Source: an uncultured Eubacteriales bacterium (GTDB taxonomy: Bacteria > Bacillota > Clostridia > Lachnospirales > CAG-274). From it: DNA of 9,063 nt. The stretch spans positions 1 through 9,063 of the forward strand of contig CABUWB010000057.1 of assembly GCA_902495025.1 (NCBI GenBank), written 5' to 3'. Of this stretch, positions 1 to 5,159 are shown piece by piece. The notes beneath the pieces were generated by a model. That model saw nothing but the letters and a program-made list of their open reading frames with translations. It did not search any database and was not told the DNA's origin. The position numbers and the translations under genes were made by a program. Within the stretch, counting starts at the first letter, position 1, and each line of letters begins with the position of its first letter.

Positions 1-1
1 T

Positions 2-826
2 GATAACCGTTTTATCAAGTTTGTAATTATTATTTCAATTCTGGTTTATGTTTTTGACAGTGTTGCCGTCAGCGCCTTCCTCTCAAACTCCTATGAAATG
101 CTGAGGGTCAGTATTGCTGTTGAGTGGGTATGGGCAATTTTGCTGTTTGCATTTACAATTTATGCTTTCAATATGTTCTCAAAGTATGAGAAGGAAAAGC
201 GTGAGTACAGCTTAATTGAAATAAACAACAAAATGCTGTCCGACAACATAGAAAACATAAAAACAAGTTATTATAAAAATGCAAAGTCCAACCATGATTT
301 TAAGCACCATTTAAGCATGATAGAGGGATATATTGAAAATAATAATACCGATAAGGCACTTAAATATATCCAAGGACTTAGCAGTCAGTATGTGCGTTTC
401 AGAAATGTGTCATACACAGGCATAGAGGAGCTTGACATAATACTCAATTACAAAATAGACAAAGCCGAAGCAAAGGGCATAACCGTTGACGGTGATTTTT
501 CGGTAAACGATATAGGCAATGTTGATGTACAGGATATGTGTATAATTCTCTCTAACGCTCTTGATAATGCCATTGAGGCAAACGAAAGCATTGAAGCTGA
601 TAAATACATATACATAAGCATAACACAGAATAACAGCATTATAATAATTAAAATTGAAAATCCCACAAATAATAAAATTGACAAGGGCATACCCGAGACC
701 ACCAAGGCGGAGGAAAACCATGGCTGGGGTTTAAAATCCATCATCTCTGCTGTTGAAAAATACAAGGGTCTTGTCAGGTGGGAATGCAGGGACGGTATAT
801 TTACATTGACGGTCAGCCTGTTTTAA
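2..826 (+). CDS. AgrC-like GHKL sensor histidine kinase, 5' truncated by window edge
   Basis: Membrane sensor kinase of the AgrC/HPK10 type, expected to detect an extracellular cyclic peptide and phosphorylate a LytTR response regulator. The frame is open to the left edge, so 274 C-terminal residues are visible; the first internal ATG (98) lies inside a membrane segment and is not the start. Two hydrophobic segments are seen (about residues 5-28 and 37-58), then a linker and the phosphoacceptor box SNHDFKHHLSMIEGY, with the likely phospho-His in HDF. The ATPase domain shows the N box NALDNAIEAN and a G box in HGWGLKSI, typical of GHKL ATPases. The missing part should be the remaining N-terminal membrane sensor helices. 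It lies 106 bp upstream of an agrB-agrD pair on the same strand, so it probably senses that peptide. The gene order differs from the classical agrBDCA order, and no response regulator is in the window. Family assignment is secure; the ligand is inferred. Confidence 0.88.
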   Translation, partial: DNRFIKFVIIISILVYVFDSVAVSAFLSNSYEMLRVSIAVEWVWAILLFAFTIYAFNMFSKYEKEKREYSLIEINNKMLSDNIENIKTSYYKNAKSNHDFKHHLSMIEGYIENNNTDKALKYIQGLSSQYVRFRNVSYTGIEELDIILNYKIDKAEAKGITVDGDFSVNDIGNVDVQDMCIILSNALDNAIEANESIEADKYIYISITQNNSIIIIKIENPTNNKIDKGIPETTKAEENHGWGLKSIISAVEKYKGLVRWECRDGIFTLTVSLF

Positions 827-841
827 GTTAAAAAAATTGAC

Positions 842-862
842 GGACGTTAAACGACCGTTTGC
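842..862. promoter_or_regulatory. Candidate LytTR-type (AgrA-like) binding site upstream of agrB
   Basis: Two CGTT-containing half-sites occur in direct orientation 11 bp apart (GACGTTAA and GACCGTTTG). They overlap two small dyads: CGTTAAACG, and AAACG/CGTTT separated by 2 bp. LytTR-domain regulators of peptide quorum-sensing systems bind ACGTTA-like direct repeats, but usually about two helical turns apart. The spacing here is one turn, so the assignment is weak. The position, just before agrB and after the kinase gene, fits an autoinduction site. No clear -10 box is visible downstream. Confidence 0.25.
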
Positions 863-880
863 GGACAATCTATTGAAATT

Positions 881-929
881 AAACCTCGTTTATGTAATAT
901 TTATGGTAGATATTATGTAAATGAGGTTT
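881..929 (+). promoter_or_regulatory. 20-bp RNA hairpin sequestering the agrB ribosome binding site (attenuator or terminator-like)
   Basis: Bases 881-900 pair with 910-929 over 20 consecutive positions (17 Watson-Crick, 3 G-U), leaving a 9-base loop. The 3' arm contains the GAGG (923-926) that serves as Shine-Dalgarno for the agrB ATG at 933, and a run of six T (927-932) follows. In RNA the structure would hide the agrB start. Because of the T run it could also act as a weak intrinsic terminator or attenuator between the kinase gene and agrB. All three non-Watson-Crick positions are G-U, so the pairing holds in RNA of this strand but not in the opposite strand, which supports an RNA-level role. 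Confidence 0.6.
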
Positions 930-932
930 TTT

Positions 933-1538
933 ATGTTGAAAAATATTTCGCAGTGGGCTGCGGGTTTTCTGTTAAAAAAACATCTGATAAACAAGGATTT
1001 ACTGGCAGTGTATGAATATGGCTTTCAGCTTTTCTTTTCCACACTGTTTGGCGCTGTGTCAATAACCCTGCTTTCGGTTATTTTGTTTGATATACGGTAT
1101 GCACTGGTGTTTCTGCTCTTTTTTATGCCGTTAAGGACATTTACGGGCGGTTATCACTGCAAAACCTATGCAGGTTGCTTTGTTGTAAGCAATCTGTACT
1201 TTGTGCTGACGGTTATTGTAAGCAGATTTGCACAGCAGGCGGCAGAAAATCCTCTTGTATGGATATTGCCAACAGTTCCGCTTTTGCTTATATATGTATT
1301 TTTAAGGGCGCCTGTTGCCGCAAAGGGTACGGTTATCAACAAATCGGCAATTGAGAGGGGAAAGAAATTTTCCAAATACATAATATCGCTTGAATTGCTT
1401 GTTATCTGCTTAATGGCAGCAATTTTTAAAACTAAAACCTACTCGGTATTTGCCTATCTGACAATATGCCTTGATGCAGCTTTAATGCTTGTAACAGAGG
1501 CGTACAATATAATTTTAAATAAAAATGATTTAAAATAA
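933..1538 (+). CDS. agrB: AgrB-like autoinducer peptide-processing membrane endopeptidase
   Basis: Integral membrane cysteine protease that cleaves the C-terminal tail of an AgrD precursor and helps form and export the cyclic peptide. The 201-residue length is normal for AgrB. The catalytic pair is visible in RTFTGGYHCKTYAGCF: His75 and Cys82, seven residues apart as in staphylococcal AgrB (His77/Cys84). Several hydrophobic segments follow (about residues 32-66, 84-99, 108-126, 150-165, 171-190), with a basic stretch around 131-148. The start at 933 is preferred over the in-frame ATG at 921 because GAGG lies six bases before 933 and nothing suitable precedes 921. The agrD gene starts 16 bp after its stop, so the two are surely co-transcribed. 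Expression may be limited by the hairpin over its ribosome binding site. Confidence 0.92.
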   Translation: MLKNISQWAAGFLLKKHLINKDLLAVYEYGFQLFFSTLFGAVSITLLSVILFDIRYALVFLLFFMPLRTFTGGYHCKTYAGCFVVSNLYFVLTVIVSRFAQQAAENPLVWILPTVPLLLIYVFLRAPVAAKGTVINKSAIERGKKFSKYIISLELLVICLMAAIFKTKTYSVFAYLTICLDAALMLVTEAYNIILNKNDLK

Positions 1539-1554
1539 GAAAGGAGGCGAGTTT

Positions 1555-1680
1555 ATGTTCTATCTTGCATTATCATTTTTAAGCAATGTGGTTTATGTGC
1601 TGGCACAGCTTGGCGCAGGCTCTATTTCTGCACAGCTCAGCTATCAGCCTGAACTGCCAGAGTGCTTACAGGAAAAGTAA
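1555..1680 (+). CDS. agrD: AgrD-like cyclic lactone autoinducer precursor with Ser at the ring position
   Basis: A 41-residue peptide preceded by a strong ribosome binding site (AAAGGAGG, eight bases before the ATG). It has the three AgrD parts: a hydrophobic amphipathic leader (residues 1-19, starting MFYLALSFL), a short peptide core after GAGS, and an acidic tail YQPELPECLQEK with the conserved Pro. Aligning ELPECL with staphylococcal EVPKEL places Ser25 where the thiolactone Cys normally is and Ser29 at the new C-terminus, giving a predicted five-residue ring S-A-Q-L-S. The only Cys (37) lies in the discarded tail. A serine lactone is known for the Staphylococcus intermedius peptide, so the substitution is plausible. 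Ring boundaries are inferred; a six-residue ring ending at Tyr30 is possible. Position directly after agrB strongly supports the call. Confidence 0.85.
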   Translation: MFYLALSFLSNVVYVLAQLGAGSISAQLSYQPELPECLQEK

Positions 1681-1681
1681 T

Positions 1682-1777
1682 ATGGCACAACACGTACCGG
1701 CGAAGAATAAACGGACCTTAGCAAACCATCAGCCTTGGGAAAGATTGCTATACGAAAATAAGTCTGAGGTCTGCTGA
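1682..1777 (+). CDS. Hypothetical 31-residue ORF coupled to agrD
   Basis: The ATG begins one base after the agrD stop codon and AGGA lies eight bases upstream, so translational coupling is possible. The peptide starts MAQHVPAKNKRTL, contains NHQPWERLLYENK and ends in Cys. It is hydrophilic and basic, with no membrane segment or signal peptide. I do not recognise the family. It shares its bases with a possible nested RNA structure (1694-1786), so it may instead be non-coding. A longer reading of this frame from 1586 would overlap agrD out of frame without a ribosome binding site and is not supported. Confidence 0.35.
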   Translation: MAQHVPAKNKRTLANHQPWERLLYENKSEVC

Positions 1778-1786
1778 AATCGGTAC
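1694..1786 (+). ncRNA. Candidate structured RNA downstream of agrD
   Basis: Three nested helices can be drawn: an outer stem GTACCG (1694-1699) with CGGTAC (1781-1786); a middle stem CGGACCT (1712-1718) with AGGTCTG (1767-1773), including one G-U; and an inner stem TAGCAA (1719-1724) with TTGCTA (1745-1750), directly stacked on the middle stem. A 16-base bulge is left on the 3' side. The 3' terminator hairpin follows shortly after. It does not match any riboswitch or ribozyme consensus I can recall. Individual helices are short, so chance pairing is possible. Confidence 0.28.
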
Positions 1787-1814
1787 ATATGGGAGAGAAC
1801 CTGATTAATAGGTG

Positions 1815-1843
1815 TAACCCGAGGGAATAGCTCTCTCGGGTTA
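1815..1843 (+). terminator. Terminator hairpin ending the agr cluster
   Basis: The 11-bp stem TAACCCGAGGG/CTCTCGGGTTA (one G-U) has a seven-base loop. The trailing sequence TATTTATTATAT is U-rich but interrupted, so termination may be incomplete. It is the first strong GC-containing hairpin after agrD. Confidence 0.55.
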
Positions 1844-1860
1844 TATTTATTATATGGATT

Positions 1861-1940
1861 TTAAGTAACCACTGATTAATTAATCTTTTACAGCTTTGGC
1901 TTAAATCTGCTTTAGTGAATTAATCAGCGTTTACTTTAAA
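1861..1940. repeat. MITE-like inverted-repeat element, copy 1
   Basis: Arms 1863-1881 (AAGTAACCACTGATTAATT) and 1918-1936 are inverted repeats of 19 bp with two mismatches, enclosing 36 bp. The first 40 bp (1861-1900) recur at 8854-8893 with one mismatch. A TTAA stands at both outer edges (1861-1864 and 1936-1939), which could be a target duplication or part of the element. There is no coding capacity. The compact size, terminal inverted repeats and second copy fit a non-autonomous mobile element. The transposase family cannot be named. Confidence 0.6.
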
Positions 1941-1975
1941 GGTGTATTGCAAACCGGCTTGTAATACGCCTTTTT
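1938..1975 (+). terminator. Strong intrinsic terminator
   Basis: A 15-bp stem (1938-1952 with 1959-1973) with two G-U pairs and a six-base ACCGGC loop is followed by a T run at 1971-1975. It overlaps the right edge of the inverted-repeat element by a few bases. The opposite strand also has an adjoining A/T run, so it may work in both directions. It would stop read-through from the agr cluster. Confidence 0.68.
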
Positions 1976-1994
1976 GTGTCGATGTAAAATGTGT

Positions 1995-2023
1995 TTGCAT
2001 TGTCGTTTGATAGTTGATATAAT
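1995..2023 (+). promoter_or_regulatory. Sigma-A promoter with no obvious gene
   Basis: TTGCAT (1995-2000), a 17-bp spacer and a perfect TATAAT (2018-2023). Transcription would start near 2030, just after the strong terminator, and run into the gene-poor junction. The only ORF behind it is the 34-codon one at 2103. Confidence 0.5.
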
Positions 2024-2193
2024 CAGCTTAAATAAACACGAGTTTACGCTGTGCCGCTGTACGTAGGCTGTATCGTGGATAGGTGTTGTACAGAGCCAGT
2101 TTATGCAGGGCTATGACAAGATTAAGGATATTTTTGGAAAGATTTTACCTTGGTTGCAGTGCGGATATCTGCTTAATCAGGGGTTTATGTTAC

Positions 2194-2222
2194 TTGAATA
2201 TTATTAAAATATGAGCTATAAT
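2194..2222 (+). promoter_or_regulatory. Sigma-A promoter driving short leader-like ORFs
   Basis: TTGAAT (2194-2199), a 17-bp spacer and a perfect TATAAT (2217-2222). The start would be near 2229. AAAGGA (2233-2238) then sits almost at the 5' end and precedes a six-codon ORF (2246-2266). The transcript could continue through the MKNIIRF ORF towards marR. Confidence 0.5.
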
Positions 2223-2354
2223 TATCTATAATAAAGGAATATTTAATGTGTACTTTAAATATCTAATCAAAACAAATTTGCAAGGTGCTACTATAATGGA
2301 ACGGGTTATTTATTACAGACTGCAAATTAAAATAAAAGAAATGGAGGAATCAAA

Positions 2355-2433
2355 ATGAAAAATATAATTCGTTTTTAACAAAACCGTCAGAGCTGTCAAG
2401 AGCTCTTTGGTCAATAAGACAATATTAAAGTAA
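2355..2433 (+). pseudogene. Tiny ORF with strong RBS, apparently frameshifted at a T5 run
   Basis: GGAGG (2343-2347) precedes an ATG at 2355 that is read for only seven codons (MKNIIRF) before TAA. Removing one T from the T run at 2372-2376 would join it to NKTVRAVKSSLVNKTILK, giving a 25-residue basic peptide ending at 2433. The good ribosome binding site and sensible continuation suggest either a decayed gene start or a leader peptide. A 6-bp hairpin AGAGCT/AGCTCT (2389-2394 with 2401-2406) lies inside. No function is recognised. Confidence 0.3.
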
Positions 2434-2453
2434 AAATATTTTAAAAAATGTGA

Positions 2454-2507
2454 TTGACATTTATCTGAATTCGGATTATAATATCGTTTGTCCGAAATCG
2501 GATAAAT
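2454..2507 (+). promoter_or_regulatory. marR promoter with tandem dyad operator
   Basis: A perfect consensus promoter: TTGACA (2454-2459), 17 bp, TATAAT (2477-2482). Two 12-bp dyads of form TCYGA-AW-TCGGA occupy 2464-2475 (within the spacer) and 2491-2502 (at the expected start of transcription), 27 bp centre to centre. Together they form a 17-bp inverted repeat (2459-2475 with 2491-2507, two mismatches) around the -10 box. MarR proteins bind such dyads as dimers, so bound protein here would block RNA polymerase. Autorepression by the adjacent MarR is the natural reading. Confidence 0.78.
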
Positions 2508-2518
2508 GGAGGTGGATT

Positions 2519-2998
2519 ATGGGAGAACCTATTGTATTAGTACTGTCTGCATTTAATCGATTACATAAAAAAATGAATGTTATATATCATAATTATGCAA
2601 AAAAAATCGGTTTATCCGATGCTGCCTTTTGGCTGCTTTACTCTTTGTATGAGTATGGACATCCTTGTACGCAAAGGGATTTATGTAATGCGTGGTTTTA
2701 TGCACCCCAAACGATTAATTCTGCTTTGAAAGCATTAGAGGAAAAGGACTTAATTGCTCTTGAACCTGCACCAAAAAACCGAAAAAATAAACTTGTGCAT
2801 TTTACGCAAAAGGGTGAAGCTGTTGTAAAAGAAACAATTGACCCACTTGTTCAGGCAGAATTAAGCTCATTTATGCGTTTGGATGAGATGGAACGCTTTG
2901 AATTAATGAAAATAACACAAAAGCATATTGAGCTGTTAGAGGAAGAAATCAATAAAATAAATATTGGAATGTCATCGGAGGACACATCATCGCAATGA
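2519..2998 (+). CDS. MarR-family transcriptional regulator
   Basis: A 159-residue winged helix-turn-helix repressor, typical MarR length. It has an N-terminal dimerisation helix (about 1-30), a wHTH with recognition helix around APQTINSALKALEEKDLI (62-79), a wing rich in Lys/Arg/Pro (82-95) leading into HFTQKG, and C-terminal helices (104-147) completing the dimer interface. The ATG at 2519 is chosen because GGAGG lies six bases upstream and the transcription start of the consensus promoter is near 2489. An in-frame ATG at 2450 lies upstream of the promoter and cannot be used from it. The gene precedes two kinase-like/MATE pairs and ends in a terminator, so it probably represses itself and perhaps, by read-through or a further site, the pump genes. 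The effector is unknown; MarR ligands are often small aromatic or toxic compounds. Confidence 0.92.
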   Translation: MGEPIVLVLSAFNRLHKKMNVIYHNYAKKIGLSDAAFWLLYSLYEYGHPCTQRDLCNAWFYAPQTINSALKALEEKDLIALEPAPKNRKNKLVHFTQKGEAVVKETIDPLVQAELSSFMRLDEMERFELMKITQKHIELLEEEINKINIGMSSEDTSSQ

Positions 2999-3026
2999 TT
3001 GATTGTCGAGCAGAAGATGTCGGGTG

Positions 3027-3061
3027 CGCCCGGTTATTGTAAAAGATAATCGGGCGTTTTT
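3027..3061 (+). terminator. Intrinsic terminator after marR
   Basis: An 11-bp GC-rich stem (3027-3037 with 3046-3056, one G-U) with an eight-base loop is followed by five T (3057-3061). It separates marR from the downstream genes. No strong promoter is evident between here and 3160, only weak AT-rich candidates such as TTGGAT at 3090 and the ATTTAT/ATAAAT dyad near 3098-3110. The pump genes may therefore depend on partial read-through from the marR promoter. Confidence 0.8.
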
Positions 3062-3159
3062 ATGTTGGTTAAGGAGATGTTGCTGCAGTTTGGATAATTT
3101 ATGATAAATATGCACAATAATACAGATTTTTTTATAAAAACAGGAAAGGAAGTTTAATT

Positions 3160-3774
3160 ATGAAAATTATTACTATTAGCAGGGAATTTGGCGGCGGAGG
3201 CAGAGAGCTTGGAAAAAGACTTGCTGATGCCCTTGGTGTTCCTTGCTATGACCATGAAATTATTGATATGGTCGCAGAACAGCATGGATTTAATAAAGAC
3301 TATGTTGCGCATGTTTCGGAAAAAGACATAAGGTTATTTTATCCTAAAACTATTGCGCACCGTTTTATGATGCATGGCTCTGCAATGAATCAGACTGTGC
3401 AGGTTATATCAGCGCAGCATAGCTTGATTAAAGAGCTTGCAGGTCAGGGCGACTGCGTAATTGTAGGGCGCTGTGCTGATGTTATCCTGCAGGATATGAA
3501 TCCTATGAACATTTTTGTTTATGCAGACTGTCAGTCAAAGCTTCAGCGCTGTAAAAGCAGAGCAAAAGAAAATGAGCATTTTTCGGATAAAGAAATGATT
3601 AAGAAAATGAAAGAAATCGATAAAGAACGTGCCGCATATAGGGAGTTATTCTGTGAAGATGAGTGGGGCAGAAAAGAATCATACCATCTTTGTATTAACA
3701 CCTCCGACAGAGAAATAAAAACTTTACTCCCTGCTGTTGCAGAATATGTCAAGCTTTGGTTTGGGACTAACTAA
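3160..3774 (+). CDS. Cytidylate-kinase-like protein, copy 1
   Basis: A 204-residue P-loop protein of the cytidylate-kinase-like family (PF13189 type), which has the nucleoside-monophosphate-kinase fold but whose natural substrate is not established. The start MKIITISREFGGGGRELGKRLA carries a Walker A-like loop (residues 11-19). A YDHEII motif at 30-35 follows, then DCVIVGRCAD (98-107, strand plus Arg), a LID-type RCKSRAKEN stretch (130-138) and WG..ESY (169-175). The ribosome binding site AAAGGAAG precedes the ATG by seven bases. MATE copy 1 begins 12 bp after its stop. A close paralogue lies at 5160, also directly ahead of a MATE gene. The housekeeping Cmk protein is usually somewhat longer with a different N-terminus, so this is not the essential cmk. 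Phosphorylation of a pump substrate or a regulatory role is inferred. Confidence 0.85.
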   Translation: MKIITISREFGGGGRELGKRLADALGVPCYDHEIIDMVAEQHGFNKDYVAHVSEKDIRLFYPKTIAHRFMMHGSAMNQTVQVISAQHSLIKELAGQGDCVIVGRCADVILQDMNPMNIFVYADCQSKLQRCKSRAKENEHFSDKEMIKKMKEIDKERAAYRELFCEDEWGRKESYHLCINTSDREIKTLLPAVAEYVKLWFGTN

Positions 3775-3786
3775 TGGAGGCTTATT

Positions 3787-5100
3787 ATGGTATCATCAAG
3801 AAATAAAAAAATCTTCAAAAATGTAGCACCGGCAATTTTAGCAAATGCGTGTGTATTTCTGTTTTCGGTTGTAGACGGTATCTTCGTTGGAAACGGTGCG
3901 GGAATTGAAGCGTTGGGCGCTGTCAATCTTGCATTGCCGTTTGTGCTGGTTGCAAATGCTCTGAATGCAATGGCAAGTATCGGTGGCGTTACTATTACTG
4001 CAATACGATTTGGACGTGGTGATAAAGAAGGTGCGCAAAATGCTTTTATGCATTCGTTTACTATAAACTTTTTAGTGGGTTTGCTCATTACTGTTACAGG
4101 ATGTGCATTTAATGGAGCAATCTGTGGTTTACTGGGTGCGGCGGAAAGCTATTTGCCGCTTGTAAAAGAGTATGTGTTCTGGTGGGCACTTTTTGCCATT
4201 GCAAATTCTCTGTCTTTGAACCTGCAGTCATTTTGTAGAAATGATAATTCTCCCGGGCTTGTGGCTGTTACAAATATTGTCAGTACTTCGCTGAATATTT
4301 TTCTTGACTGGCTCTTTGTATTTCCTATGCAGAAAGGTGTTATGGGTGCGGCTGTTGCAACGGGTATTTCACAGATAGTTGGTATGCTGATTATTTCAAC
4401 TCATTTTGTCTTTAAAAAGGGAAATCTTGTTATTGGGCGTTATAAGCCGCAGATAAAGCTGTTCCGTAAAATCCTTTTCAGAGGACTGCCTGAAGCTATT
4501 GCGCAGTTTTCCACTCCAGTTACTACGCTGTGCATGAATTATACATTAATGCCTGCCTTTGGAAATATTGGCATCAATGCGTTTTCCATAATTTCATATC
4601 TTTCTTCGTTTACAATGTCGGTATTTTTTGGCGCATCTGAAGGAATGCAGCCTTTGTTTGGTCAGGCTTATGGTGCCAAGGAAGATGATAATCTGAAATA
4701 TTATTATCGTGCAGGTCAGTTTATCAGTATAATCGGAAGTGGGCTTTGTGTAGCAATTTATGTTATATTCCCTCATTTTCTGTGTAAGCTGTTTGGTGCT
4801 GATGCGCAGACGATTGATTTTACTGCAATCCATATGTGGGAATATTGCTGGGGATTTATAGTGGGTAGCGTTAACACTATGCTGTCTGCATATTTTTACT
4901 CTACTAAGCGTTCGGGTCAGGCAATTACACTTAATATTATCCGAAGCCTTGTTATGAATACGCTGATTATCACACTTTTGCCTAAAATTTTCGGAAATAT
5001 TGTTGTATGGCATACTTTTGGTATATACGAGGTTGTTGTACTCTTTATAGCTTTTGCTTTGAAAAAAATGTCTGAAAGAAACGGTATTGCTTATAAATAA
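3787..5100 (+). CDS. MATE-family efflux transporter, copy 1
   Basis: A 437-residue polytopic membrane protein of the MATE family (Na+- or H+-coupled export of drugs and metabolites), of typical length with about twelve hydrophobic segments in two halves. The N-half shows NVAPAILANACVFLFSVVDG, the usual MATE first helix with Asp, and the inter-helix signature IRFGRGDKEGAQNAF around residue 74-88. The C-half repeats it as EGMQPLFGQAYGAKEDDN around 285-302. GGAGG lies six bases before the ATG. It is tightly coupled to the kinase-like gene upstream (12-bp gap). It differs clearly from the MATE at 5788, so the two are distinct subfamilies rather than a recent duplicate. The substrate is unknown. 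Confidence 0.92.
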   Translation: MVSSRNKKIFKNVAPAILANACVFLFSVVDGIFVGNGAGIEALGAVNLALPFVLVANALNAMASIGGVTITAIRFGRGDKEGAQNAFMHSFTINFLVGLLITVTGCAFNGAICGLLGAAESYLPLVKEYVFWWALFAIANSLSLNLQSFCRNDNSPGLVAVTNIVSTSLNIFLDWLFVFPMQKGVMGAAVATGISQIVGMLIISTHFVFKKGNLVIGRYKPQIKLFRKILFRGLPEAIAQFSTPVTTLCMNYTLMPAFGNIGINAFSIISYLSSFTMSVFFGASEGMQPLFGQAYGAKEDDNLKYYYRAGQFISIIGSGLCVAIYVIFPHFLCKLFGADAQTIDFTAIHMWEYCWGFIVGSVNTMLSAYFYSTKRSGQAITLNIIRSLVMNTLIITLLPKIFGNIVVWHTFGIYEVVVLFIAFALKKMSERNGIAYK

Positions 5101-5159
5101 GGCTAAAACGGTTATGTTTTCTATAAATTAATTATTTTTATGTGAAAGGAAAGATTTTT

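Larger units (their letters stand above)
1976..2453. other. Gene-poor junction between agr cluster and marR
   Basis: About 480 bp without a convincing protein gene. It contains two good sigma-A promoters, two very short ORFs with ribosome binding sites (MCTLNI at 2246-2266 and MKNIIRF at 2355-2378), and a 34-codon ORF (2103-2207, MQGYDKIKDIFGKILPW...) with only a weak ribosome binding site. Its frame is open upstream to a stop at 2064-2066, so it could be the tail of a decayed gene. Inverted repeats are CTGTAC/GTACAG (2057-2062 with 2088-2093) and AATTTGCA/TGCAAATT (2275-2282 with 2321-2328). A further TATAAT at 2292-2297 lacks a good -35. Overall it looks like a degenerate region or one holding a small RNA. 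Confidence 0.5.

Noticed and set aside
410..765. Two antisense ORFs of about 100 codons opposite the kinase gene
   Set aside because: They overlap the GHKL catalytic domain on the other strand, have no ribosome binding site and biased composition; they are shadows of the real gene.
1721..1740. Resemblance to the 5' half of the c-di-GMP-I (GEMM) riboswitch (GCAAACC ... GGGA)
   Set aside because: The conserved CGCAAAGCC segment and second domain are absent.
1797..1829. TPP-riboswitch-like string (GAACCTGAT ... AGGGAA)
   Set aside because: Only fragments of the thi-box consensus match; the CUGAGA region and supporting stems are missing, and it sits at the end of an operon with no thiamine gene downstream.
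2450..2518. N-terminal extension of MarR from the ATG at 2450
   Set aside because: The ATG lies upstream of the TTGACA/TATAAT promoter, has no ribosome binding site, and the extension would encode the operator; the ATG at 2519 has GGAGG six bases before it.
4594..5013. 139-codon antisense ORF within MATE copy 1
   Set aside because: It lies wholly opposite a well-supported transporter gene, shows no family motifs and no ribosome binding site.
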